Of a stretch of DNA of 64,000 nt, positions 1 to 9,505 are shown in pieces. Source of the stretch: JAOUEA01 sp963810945 (lineage in GTDB: Bacteria > Actinomycetota > UBA4738 > HRBIN12). The DNA lies in contig CAWEPI010000008.1 of assembly GCA_963810945.1 (NCBI GenBank), positions 1-64,000 of the forward strand, written 5' to 3'. A program made the position numbers and the translations under genes. The notes under the pieces are model-generated. The model searched no databases and was not told the DNA's origin. It saw nothing but the letters and a program-made list of their open reading frames with translations. The first letter of the stretch is position 1, and every line of letters begins with the position of its first letter.

Positions 1-720
1 CGCATTCACTTGGTCAATTCTGTCCCCGCTCAGTCTGATTGTGAGCGGCTTCCAGACCCGGTACCCGCGCATAATCAGGTAAGCGGTGCTGAGACACGGG
101 ACGACGACCGTGCCGCCTGCCGGAGTCGAATGGATCACCTGTTGCAGGGTGGGCGAGTAGTCAGTATCGCCCGGAGGCGGCGGACTTGGGCTGGACGACG
201 GTGATGGACTTGGACTTGACGTTGATGAGCCACTCAGGGTCGTTGCGGTCGCGCCGACGTTCACCACCCTCCCACCCTGAAGGTAAACCTTCGCGCGAAT
301 GGCATGGGTGCCTCTGGGCAGGCGGCCCGTCACCAAAGCCTTCGCAGGACCGCCGTGGTGGTGACTCCCTGCCAGGTCCCAAGGCGCAGCGTGGTCGATG
401 TTCCGTTTCGACCCATCGACGAGGAACGCAACCCGCCTGACTCTCGACGCCGACCTATGCGTGTCGGAAGGTTGGAGGAAGATATAGACCTTCCCCTCGA
501 GATGCTGATGAGCCGCAGGCCACCCGCATGCCGCCGGTGCGGAGATGTGGACACCATGAGTCGGTATCTCGCCCAATGGCAGGAGGATGCATACACGACA
601 CGCGGCTCCGTGCGTCGGGGAGCGGCGGAAACGATGACGGAAAGCGTCACGAGGAGCCGAGCGGATCCCGAGTACGACGAACCGTCTGTTCGATCGCCCG
701 GAAGCGTCCCCTTGCGCTCG
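1..720 (-). CDS. Secreted Ig-like / right-handed beta-helix protein, 3' end beyond window, frameshifted N-terminus
   Basis: Reading the minus strand, one frame stays open from about position 600 to the left edge. It encodes a beta-sandwich-like stretch (LEGKVYIFLQP, then VRRVAFLVDG and APWDLAG, then GTHAIRAKVYL), a Ser/Pro linker (TSSPSPSPSSSPSPPPP, about 230-170) and the start of a domain reading TLQQVIHSTPAGGTVVVP and KPLTIR, the usual entry of pectate-lyase-like right-handed beta-helices. Upstream, a hydrophobic signal-peptide-like segment (RLLVTLSVIVSAA, near 620-660) lies in another frame, so at least one indel separates it from the main frame and the true start is unclear. It sits just downstream of the asparagine-synthetase-like gene on the same strand. 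Export and a polysaccharide-related role are inferred from this context. Confidence 0.45.
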
Positions 721-967
721 AGGCGCACCTGTCGCTGCGCCAGGTGGCAGGGGCGCGCGCCAAGCGCTCCACGCCGTTCAACTGCCGAGGACCCCTCATC
801 AACCCTCCGACCCTGTCGGAGCATGGGAACCTCCTGACCCTCAGGGGTATCGGCGATGAACGGCAGGAACTGGAGGGAAGGGAGGTTCGCTGAGCCCATT
901 CTCTGCAGGTCCGCGCTGGTCAGGCCTGTCTTAAGAGGCCTCCAGAGATCGGGACGATGCTAGACGC

Positions 968-2652
968 TCAATGCTCCACGTATCGGCGGCTGAGATACGC
1001 GTTCACATGCTCGGTCCCCGAGTAGCCCCAGTCCGCAAGTACTCCGGTTCCACGAGCGAATACCAAGACATCGGTTCTCGGTCCAGAGGAGTCCAACCTC
1101 CATCCCGTTTGAGCGCATGCCATTGGCGCCGTCGATTGGAATCGCATCGCGTCGCTCGATGCCGCGCGGGCAGTTGCAACAACTCGGCGGCGGGCATGTG
1201 GAAGCGAATGGACCCCTAGTGCTTGCTGGAGCGTGTCCACGTATCCGTTCAGCAGGCGCTTGCCGTAGCGAAATGGCAGCGGCACTGACCCCCAGAATGC
1301 AACCACTTCGTTGTCCCACCACGGTAGCCACCACCGGTAGCCATGTAGTTAAGTTCGTACACGCGAACCGAGTTCACGATGAACTTCGCTTGGCGTTCCC
1401 TCCAATGAGAAACTCGAGGCCCTGAACCATCCCCGGGATGTCGCTCGCGTCAACGCCTCCAGCCGTCCCATGGATGCGCTCCATCAGCTCCGACCACAAC
1501 GCGGCTGCTGCAGCCCGCCCTCCGAACACCCCAGCCAACGTGTTACGGGACCACAGCGAGAAGTGCCGATCGGCGATGGCTCCCTGAAGGACGCCCCAGC
1601 TGCAACTCGCCCCATGCTCCCATTGAAGAGGTATGTGGCTTCCTGCGATTGAGCATCGAGGGTGTGGCCTGGCACGAAGACGCTGTCGGGCGCGACTGTC
1701 TCGCGGAGGGAGTGCACGGCGGGCCAATCCTGGATGTGCTCGATCTGGGAGAGGGAATGGGCCCGTTTGCGATAAGCCAAGAACGATGCGTCGGTCCGAT
1801 AGCTTCTCCACAGCTCACGCCCATACGAAACGAAGTGCCAGGGATACCCCAGCTGGGCTGCGACCTGGCGCGATGTTTGCGCCTCCACTCCGTGGGAGTC
1901 CCCGTAGGAGTAGCAGAAGACGTTCGGGTACGCCGATTGCTTCAGCTTCAGAGCGACGAGCCGAGAATCGCGTCCGCCACTGAGCGGCACTCCGATCGCG
2001 CGTCCGTCCGCGACGCGGATCAACCTCTCGATCGCTCGCGTCACTGCGTGGTCGAGTTCGTCCGTCCAGTCCTCGAGGGGACGTGGACTTGACCCAGCTC
2101 AGGCCGTCCGTCGAGCGGTACTGGAAGTAGCTCAGCACTTCGTACGAGTACCCGCCTGCTTTCCGCTGAGCCAGAGGAACTCGCCGGCAGCCAACTGATC
2201 GAGGCTCTTTTGGATGCAAGGTCTCTCTGCCGGTGACGTACCCGCTCAAGAGGAACTCAGCCGCGATCGCCGGCCGAGGGCTGACTTGCTCAGAGCTGCC
2301 GAGGACGGCGGCAAGGACGTAGGGGTCGTCGCTCACATGAAGGGTTCCGTGATGCTATTACATCGGACGGGGCGACCAGGGTCTGGTCCGGATCAACCGC
2401 CGCTACGAAGTGACCGCCGCTGTTACCGGCGACGGCGAAGAAGCCGTTGACCCCGCCCAGGAACCGGCCCGCCTCGCGGCGTTCACCGGGGATCTCTTGG
2501 AGCAGCTGACCGTGAGGCAACGACCGCCCTTCTATGAACACCCTCCCGTCAGCCGCGCCCTTAACGCCAGAAACCGGTCCCGACATAGCGAGATCCACGT
2601 CCACGACTTCTCTCAAGATCGCGCCCCTGGGCGACCACGGTGCGTTCGGCAC
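968..2652 (-). CDS. Asparagine-synthetase-family amidotransferase (frameshifted)
   Basis: The product is pieced together from five minus-strand segments in different frames. The N-terminal part (to about 2290) has the glutaminase-like core VNGFFAVAGNSGGHFVAAVD, followed by SDDPYVLAAVLGSS. The synthetase part carries the ATP-pyrophosphatase loop GVPLSGGRDSRLVA (near 1980) and continues through FCYSYGDSHGVEAQ. The C-terminus ends YLSRRYVEH at 968. Asn-synthetase relatives with SGGxDSR are common in capsule and O-antigen loci, where they probably amidate sugar acids or act in peptide-like decoration. I did not find the canonical N-terminal MCGI with its nucleophilic cysteine. The apparent GTG start (VPNAPWSPRG) may therefore be a damaged N-terminus, or the glutaminase may be inactive. 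At least four indels interrupt it. It lies between the flippase and the beta-helix gene, probably in one operon. Confidence 0.7.
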
Positions 2653-2671
2653 CTCTCGCTACAGACTGGGA

Positions 2672-4135
2672 TCAACTCCGCTCTCCGCCTTGGATGACCG
2701 CGCCAGCACATCTCGGATCTGGCTCCGGAGTGACGAACTTGAACACGAACGCGGCCGGCACGACGCCTAGAAGGACCAACTTGCCTAGTACACCAAGCCA
2801 AAGGGTCTCTGGTTGCCAGCTTCCGACAACGGTCGAGAACGCAAGCGAGAACACGACCAGTGCCAACACAGGTGCGAAGCGATAAGGGGTCAAGGGTACA
2901 GGGTCTGAGACCGGAAGAACAGATAGCCAGCCATAGCCGCGAAGGATACGAGGGTCGAGATCCCAGCACCGACGATCCCTAACGGCGGTATCAACAGAAG
3001 ATTCAGGAGGAGGTTAACGCACGCGGCAAGGGTGACAGACGCGCCAACCGGACGCGTCATCTTAACGATCCTGGGCCGATCGCCGCGATGTAGTAAGCCC
3101 CGTACATGACATAGCTGAACGACGAGAACGGGGCGCGACGGCCGCGCCCGAATATCAAGCCGTCGCGAGGATGCGGATCGCTTCAGGAGCGAACACCGCG
3201 ACGGCGGAGGCTACGAAGCAAGCGATCGAATGCGTAGGCCGAGAGCACTTGTGCATACACCTGCTTGGCGTGTGGCTCCTTGTGGATCGAGAACGCGAAT
3301 GGCCCCCAGGCGGTTTGGAACGCCGCCGTGCCTAGGTAGGTGATCGCGGCTATCGCGTTCGCCACGGCATACAATCCGACGTCGCGGGTCGTCGCGAATC
3401 GGTTGATGAAGTAGCGGTCCGAGAGGTTGACGATTCCAGTAGCCGACCGCTGCGGGGATGAGCGGCAGGCCGTATCGCAGCATGGCGCGGAGCCGCGCCC
3501 ACCGGAACCATCGCGGTAATAGCCAGCTCCTCATCAGTAGTAGGGCGACCACTACAGCCCCCGCGCTCCCGATTCGTTGCCCTATGAAGACCCCGGCGAT
3601 GCCCGAATGCATTCCCAAGACCAGGACGACGGTCGCGAGGATGGTGAGCACTGAGACGCCGATCGTCGTGAGCACGGAGGCCCAGGCGCGACGATGCACG
3701 CGCAGCCACGTTCCGAGCGCAACCAAGGACCGAAGCCGGGATCGTGGCGGCAGCCAACTGGAAGACGTACTGATAGGCACGTGAACCCAAGATGATCTGC
3801 GCCAGCCACCCAGAAGTGACGAACACTGCCAGCCCTGCCACCAGGGATGTCAGAAGGTATGCCCACGTCCACGAGGAGAACGTCGTCTTGCGGTCCGACA
3901 GATCCTCTGAGTCGTAGTACCAGCGGTACGTGGAGTTGTCGAGAGCGAGCACGGTGACCACCAACAGAAGAGCCACCGTGGACGTAACGAGATGACGAGT
4001 CCCGTACTGCGCGGGCGAGAAGACGCGCGTATACAAGGGAACGAGGAAAGCCGTGAGGAAGCGCAGCACGATCCCGGGTATCCCGTAGATCAGGCTATCA
4101 GACGCCAACTTCCTAAGGTCCCGCCGGGGGGTCAT
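2672..4135 (-). CDS. Wzx-type polysaccharide flippase (frameshifted)
   Basis: The reconstructed protein has about 487 residues with a typical MATE/Wzx layout of roughly 12-14 hydrophobic helices. It starts MTPRRDLRKLASDSLIYG, then PGIVLRFLTAFLVPLYTRVF, the standard Wzx opening. Later segments in shifted frames include VLTILATVVLVLGM, GLPLIPAAVGYWN, LSDRYFINRFA, FQTAWGPFAFSIHK, NLLLNLLLIPPLGIVGA and a C-terminus ending VIQGGERS. The motif around LSDRYFI is characteristic of RfbX-like flippases. Function: moves undecaprenyl-linked repeat units across the membrane. At least four indels break the frame. It overlaps or abuts the upstream glycosyltransferase (end near 4113), so the two are co-transcribed with the asparagine-synthetase-like gene. 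Confidence 0.8.
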
Positions 4136-5318
4136 ATGACGAACCTACCGAACTCGGCGAGATGAACTCCAGGAGCGCCGATGATCGCCTCCCGCAATTC
4201 CTCGGCGCTACCTGCCCGCGTTCTCGCAATAGTGACTCGTACAGCCCGATGAGACGATCCGCGTTGGGCTCAGCCTCGTGATGCGCGGAAACGTGGTCCC
4301 AGCCACGTCGGCCGAGCTCCTGCCGAAGGTGACCGTCGCCGACCAGCCTCTCGATCACATCAGCGAGATCATCTTCAGGGCCAGCGATCACGATCGGCAA
4401 GATCCGGAGGGTACCGCCGAGCGACGGAAGGCGCGATGTAGCAGATAACCGGCTTTCCGAAGGCCATCGCCTCGATGGCTGCCATCCCGTAGCCGCTGAT
4501 CACGGAGCTCAGGTAGAGGAAGATGTCCCGCATCCTGCCACGAGACGGAGCGCTTCTTCACGCGCCGTGTTCTCGGTCAAGAAGCGGAACTCGGAGTCTC
4601 ACACCCCGCCGTCTCAGCTCGTCGACCGCGGCGATGACGGACTTGGTCCCCTTGATCTCGCGTGAGGACGGCATATGAGCCACGGGATGTGGCCGATGAT
4701 TGCCGGGGTCGGGGAAACGGGGCGTGTAGCGACTCGTGTGGATCATGCAGGGGATCACAAGGTGCATTCGCAGAGATCTCCCTGGATATGTGGCGCGACA
4801 GTCTCCTCCCTGCTACGCAGATATATCCATCGTTCGCGTACATGGCCTGAAGCCTCCTTCAGGCCTCCCGGCTCCTTCCCCGTTCGATGCTGATCCGTTT
4901 CGCTATGCTCGGTCAGGTACTTGCGGAAGTACGGGTTGTCAGCTGCTTCGATTTCGGGATGCGGAGTCTCGGCCGGAACGTAATCGAGCGGACTTGTGTA
5001 GCCGGCACACCAGGAGCCTGTCCAGTTCATGTGGCAAGGCCCACGCACCGCCGTAATGGTAATGAACGACATCAGCCCAGCAAATCGTCTGGGCAACGCG
5101 TGACGCAGCCGTCACGTGACGACGGGTCCGGCTGCGGGGAGTAACGCGCATGGTCGCTCCCCCGAGGGTAGGCCACTTCGAGCCCATCGCTCGACTTGAT
5201 TTACAACTGGCGAGTCGGAAACTAGGCCACGAGCATCCACTCCTCGTTTCTCCAGCGCCTCCACGGAGATTCTTCGGATTTGCGACGCGATGTTCCTCGC
5301 CAAGTGAAGTACGTTCAT
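4113..5318 (-). CDS. GT4-family glycosyltransferase (frameshifted)
   Basis: The start at 5318 gives MNVLHLARNIASQIRRISVE, the usual opening of GT-B enzymes. The middle reads HPEIEAADNPYFRKYLTEH and GTKSVIAAVDELRRRGVRL, and the C-terminal nucleotide-sugar part reads SGYGMAAIEAMAFGKPVICY, then GPEDDLADVIERLVGDGHLR. The second glutamate of the EX7E motif is present; the first is Ser here, as in some divergent members. Length of about 400 residues fits GT4. Several indels shift the frame (around 5100, 4600 and 4400). It probably transfers a sugar onto a lipid-linked repeat unit. It is the first gene of the minus-strand operon that continues with the flippase. Confidence 0.75.
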
Positions 5319-5642
5319 GGGGATGATGGAAAAGGCTGTGACGATGAAGGCTCGACGACAGCAGCGTCGTCTGTCAGCCAGGATGTTCAGCAGCGCAGTG
5401 CATAAGATAGCCTGGATCAGACGGTATGAGGATGGGAGGAACTACCGAGTGGGCGACGTGGTCAGTATGGGACCGAGCCGGCGCCCGGTTCGTTCTGCTC
5501 CCCAACCACTGGCACACGTCGCATGCGTCCAAGTGTACGCAGCAGCAGCTACGGGGGATTGAGCGCACCTGCTTGGGTGCTTCCAGACGCACTCGCGTCC
5601 CACATTCCAAGCGGTCTCGGTTGGACACACGAGGAGGCTGCG
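5319..5642. other. Intergenic region between divergent glycosyltransferase and epimerase operons
   Basis: About 320 bases separate the divergent starts at 5318 (minus) and 5643 (plus). I see no convincing coding frame, RNA gene or strong hairpin here. It must contain the promoters for both directions, but I cannot place -35/-10 boxes with confidence. A clear Shine-Dalgarno (GAGGAGG, about 5631-5637) precedes the epimerase start. Confidence 0.5.
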
Positions 5643-6600
5643 ATGATCCACGAACTCTACGGCGGCAAGCGCGCGCTCGTGACCGGGGGCGCAGGCTTCG
5701 TGGGCTCGAGGTTGACGAGAGCCCTTGTGCGCCTCTGGAGCGGAGGTCACGGTCTTCGACAAGATCTCTTCACGGGTCAACGAGACTTGCTCCCGGACGG
5801 TGTTGCCAACTTCGTTGAGGCGTCGGTGACTGACCGCGATGCCCTGGCGGTCGTGGAAGGGATGGATTACGTATTCCACTTGGCTGCACGGAACATCACG
5901 GTATCGATGGCGCGCCCCACCGAAGACCTCGAGACCAACATCGGCGGCACGCTGAACGTTCTGTTGGCTTGCCAAGAGCTGAAACGCCGTCCGGTCGTCG
6001 TACACATCCAGCTCGTCGGTCTACGGGAACCCTCAGTCGCTGCCCATCACGGAGGACGCCCCCCTTAAGCATCCTCAGTCCATATGCAGCTAGCAAACTG
6101 GGAGGCGAGAGCTACTGCAGTTCCTTCTTCGAGATGTACGAACTCCCTGTCGTTACCCTTCGCTACTCCAACGTCTATGGTCCCCACCAGTCACCGAACA
6201 ACCCGTACTGCGGCGTGGTCTCGAAGTTCTTCGAGGCATGCGATGAAGGCCAGCCCATGAAGGTTCACGGCAATGGACTCCAGACGCGTGACTACACGTT
6301 CGTCGATGACGCCGTGGATGCCACCTTTCGCGCCGGTATCAGTCCTCGGGCGGTTGGGGAGATCGTGAACGTCGGATTCGGCTTCGAGACGAGCGTTCGC
6401 GAGCTTGCCGCCATGATCGCCGTCGTGACGAAGACCTCGGGCGACATGGAATTCATCAAGTCGCCCGCGACATCGACAATGTTCAGCGCCGCGTCCTCAA
6501 CATCGAGCGAGCACGAAGGCTACTGCGGTGGACCCCACAAACTCCGCTTGAAGCCGGCCTCGAGATGACCCGAGGTTGGCTCCAGGGCCGAACCCCTTGA
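5643..6600 (+). CDS. NAD-dependent sugar epimerase/dehydratase, extended SDR (frameshifted)
   Basis: An ATG at 5643 follows a strong GAGGAGG ribosome site. The N-terminus reads RALVTGGAGFVGSRLTRALV, the Rossmann GxxGxxG of extended SDRs. The later DYVFHLAARN, the shifted PYAASKLGG (YxxxK catalytic pair) and LRYSNVYGPHQ are typical of UDP-glucose 4-epimerase relatives. The C-terminus is recovered by a frame change as RDIDNVQRRVLNIERARRLL, ending GWLQGRTP at 6600. Three or so indels (about 5735, 6010 and 6465) split the frame. It converges with the aminotransferase gene (end 6609). It probably makes or epimerises a nucleotide sugar for the repeat unit; the exact substrate is unknown. Confidence 0.8.
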
Positions 6601-6608
6601 AGTGCCGT

Positions 6609-7768
6609 TCACCGAGTCGTTTGGACACAGCATGCCGGTCGACAGGTGAGGAGTTGCTCCAGCAAGGCATCAACGACGCTGGCCTGCTCCCCCTTCCCAG
6701 CCCGGGCCCCATAGGCAGCGAGAGGACGGTCTCGGCCGATTCCTCGGAGACCGGGAACGACTCTCTCCAGTCGCGGAATAGACAGGAAGCCAGTGGCACG
6801 GCACGGGGTAGTGGCACCATCGTGTTCACGCCAGCTTCTGCTAGCGCGATGGCTACCTCGTCACGACGGCCGCCCGCCAGACGGACCGTGTACTGGTGGT
6901 AGCTGTGCTCGTTCTGAGGAGACACGGCCGGAGGCGTGGTAGGGCGAGGCCATCCCCGTGAGCGCCTCGTCGTAGCGAGCGGCCGCGAGCCTCCGAGCCT
7001 CTCGAGCGTGGTCCAGGTGCCTAAGCCTAACCCTCAGCACCGCCGCCTGGAGTCTCATCCAGCCGCGAGTTGTACCCGAGCATCTCGTTCGCGTATTCTT
7101 CCTGGTCACCGTGCGAACGGAGCATCCGCGCCAAGTCGGCGATCGTCGTCGATCTGGTGACGAATCATCCCCCCATCGCCGAAACCACCGAGGTTCTTGC
7201 TTGGGAAGAACGAAAGGGCGCGGCATCGTCGCCGAATCGCGCCCAAGCTTCTGTCCCCTCTACGCCCCGCCCATCGCCTGGGCGCACGTCCTCGATCACC
7301 GCAAGTCCGTGGCGCTTGAGCGATGTCCATGATCGGGTCCATATCGCAGGCATGACCGAACAGATGAACGGGAAGGATCGCCTTAGTTCGTTCAGTGATC
7401 GCAGCCTCGATCAAGCGCGGGTCGATGTTGAACGTCGCGGGTCGATGTCGACGAACACGGGAGTGGCCCGACGTTGTTGATCGACTCCGGCGTCGCGAAG
7501 AACGTGAAAGGCGTGGTGATCACCTCATCGCCCGGACCGATTCCCAGCGCACGAAAACTGATCACCAGAGCATCTGTCCCCGAATTGACGCCGATCGCAT
7601 GCTTGACACCCAGATAGGTCGGCGACCTCGTGCTCGAAGGCCTCGGACGTTCGGGCCAAGGATGAACGTCCTGACGAATGACCCCTTGGAACGCCGCCAT
7701 CAGCTCGTCCCATTACTCCTCGATCTCGGGATGAAGATCGAGCATCGGGATCCGCGGACCTGACTCAC
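6609..7768 (-). CDS. DegT/DnrJ/EryC1 sugar aminotransferase, WbpE/WlbC-like (frameshifted)
   Basis: Start is a GTG at 7768 behind GAGGAGGACGCA; the opening becomes IPMLDLHPEIEE after an early indel. The PLP fold is visible: HAIGVNSGTDALVISFRALG, then DEVITTPFTFFATPE, AILPVHLFGHACDMDPI and the lysine motif SFFPSKNLGGFGDGG. The C-terminus reads ALLEQLLTCRPACCVQTTR. FFPxKNLG is typical of the UDP-3-keto-sugar aminotransferases WbpE/WlbC. Family role: glutamate-dependent amination of UDP-3-keto-GlcNAcA. It shares an operon with the acetyltransferase and dehydrogenase directly upstream (18-base gap), the same trio as wbpB-D-E. Five or so frameshifts are present. Confidence 0.8.
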
Positions 7769-7786
7769 TGCGTCCTCCTCGTTAGA

Positions 7787-8339
7787 TCATCCCCGTCCGA
7801 GCTCACGGTAGCGACGGCCGCAGGCAGGTAGCGACCCCAGTCCGCGATCAGGAGAGCGCCTGGCCACACTCGCACACCCAGCCGATGCGCCGGGCCGGCA
7901 CGCCGACCATGAGCCCGTAGGCGGGCACGTCGGTCGCACGACGGCTCCGGCCGCGACGAAGCGCCCATTCGCCGACTGGTTGAGCCGCAGACGATCGTGG
8001 CGTTCGCGCCGATCGTCGCGCCCCGCTTCACGAGCGTCGCTCGGTAGCCTCGTGCCGTCGGGAACGCGCCCGCGGATTCCTGCACGTTCGTGAAGACCAT
8101 GCGAGGGTCCGCAGAAGACGCGTCCTCGAGTCGACGCCCTCGTAGAGGGACACGTTGTTCTGGATCTTGCAGCCCTCGCCGATCATGACGCGTCGGCCAC
8201 GAACACGTTCTGGCCCAGGCTCACTCCGCCCGACTGCGCGCGCCGCCCATGACGTGGCGAAGTGCCAAACCTTGGTCCCTTCGCCGATCTCGGCGCCGTC
8301 GTCGACGACCGCGGTCGGGTGGACGTAGATCGCTCGCAT
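7787..8339 (-). CDS. Left-handed beta-helix N-acetyltransferase, WbpD/WlbB-like (frameshifted)
   Basis: The start MRAIYVHPTAVVDDGAEIG (8339) and the following GTKVWHFA match the N-terminus of hexapeptide acyltransferases of the WxcM/WbpD type. IGEGCKIQNNVSLYEGV is the conserved middle, and later coils carry RGATIGANATIVCG in another frame. The C-terminus has a Cys-containing tail (CGRRYRELGRG, stop at 7787). Predicted role: transfer of acetyl from acetyl-CoA to the 3-amino group of UDP-GlcNAc3NA. About 184 residues, near the family's usual length. At least three indels. It sits between the dehydrogenase and aminotransferase genes of the same pathway. Confidence 0.75.
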
Positions 8340-8359
8340 GGAGCACGAGTCCAACTCCT

Positions 8360-9298
8360 TCATCTGCGCAGTCGGCCTGCGCAAGGACCCGGATCACTGC
8401 GACCGCGCTCGCGCCATCCGATCGCGGTCGAAGCCGCTGTCGCACACAATGGAGGAAATGCTCGAGTTCATGGCGCAGCGGTTGCTTGTCGCCTCGGAAC
8501 AGCACCTCGTTTCCGTCGTCCTGCAACGAGTCAGGTCAGGAGTTCACGCCGCGGCGGTGCAGCTGTACGGTCTGGTCGGACTCGTCGTAGACCACCATTG
8601 CTTCGGTCCCCACCACGGTGAGGCGTCGACGGAGCTCGGGCCAGAGCCACGAGTTATGGATGTGGGCTTCGGCGCCTCGGGAACTGCATGTGCAGATGCA
8701 TGTCGTCCTGGACGCCGGGTTGGATGATGGCCTGGCCCCAGGTGGCCGTTCGATCGGCCTTGCCCGGTGAGATACAGGATGGCGGCCACGTCGTGCACAC
8801 CGAGGCTCCAAAGACTGTTCTCGACCGTGCGCACCGTGCCCAGGTTCAGCCGGTCCTGATAGAGGCTGGCCACCCAGCCGATCCGCCCTCCGGTCAAGAA
8901 GTCGCGCATCCAAACCAGGCGGGTTGGTACAGCAGCAGATGACCAACCATCAGGATGCGGTCGGCCGTCTCCGCCTCCTTCACCACGCGCTCGGCGTCCG
9001 CCACGGTCATCGTGAAGGGCTTCTCGACGAACACGTGCTTGCCGGCCTGCAACGCCTCTGACGGCGAGATCGGCGTGAGTGCGGCCGGTGTGGCGATCAC
9101 ACCGCGTCGATTTCGGGGCATCGAGCAGCCCAAGAGGCATCCTTCACCATCAGCCCGGGGTATTGCTCGGCCAGTTGGACCCGGGACATGCGGGTTCGGG
9201 TCGGCCACGGCCGCCAGCACACCGAGCTCGTCAAGGTTCCTCACCAGGTTGCGACCCCAGCGCCCGGCGCCTAACACCGCCATACGCAGGTCGTTCAC
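8360..9298 (-). CDS. Gfo/Idh/MocA-family sugar dehydrogenase, WbpB/WlbA-like (frameshifted)
   Basis: The start at 9298 reads MNDLRMAVLGAGRWGRNLVR, an NAD-binding GxGxxG. QAGKHVFVEKPFTMTVADAE contains the family's EKP motif and is followed by ILMVGHLLLYQP. Later segments, in other frames, read SLYQDRLNLGTVRTVENSLW and LWSLGVHDVAAILYLTG, where the H of GVHD is the conserved catalytic-region histidine. The C-terminus (RPRSDGASAVAVIRVLAQAD) lies just before the acetyltransferase; I place the stop near 8360 but a frameshift makes this uncertain. Family role: oxidation of UDP-GlcNAcA at C3. It is the first gene of the three-gene operon. Confidence 0.75.
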
Positions 9299-9505
9299 CT
9301 AGGCTCTGCCTTCCCTCTCGCCGGCCCGGTCTGGATGCCAGGACAACCAGAGTACGAGGCTATGCGTGTAGGCGCCTCGGCTATTCCCGGACCTGCGGTG
9401 GGTTTGCCGGGGATCGTCCGAGTCGCCCCCCTACAGCACACGCCGTATCCTGTGCGAGTCAGGTTCGCTCATGATGCAATCGATGAAGAGGATGGCCCCA
9501 CCTCC

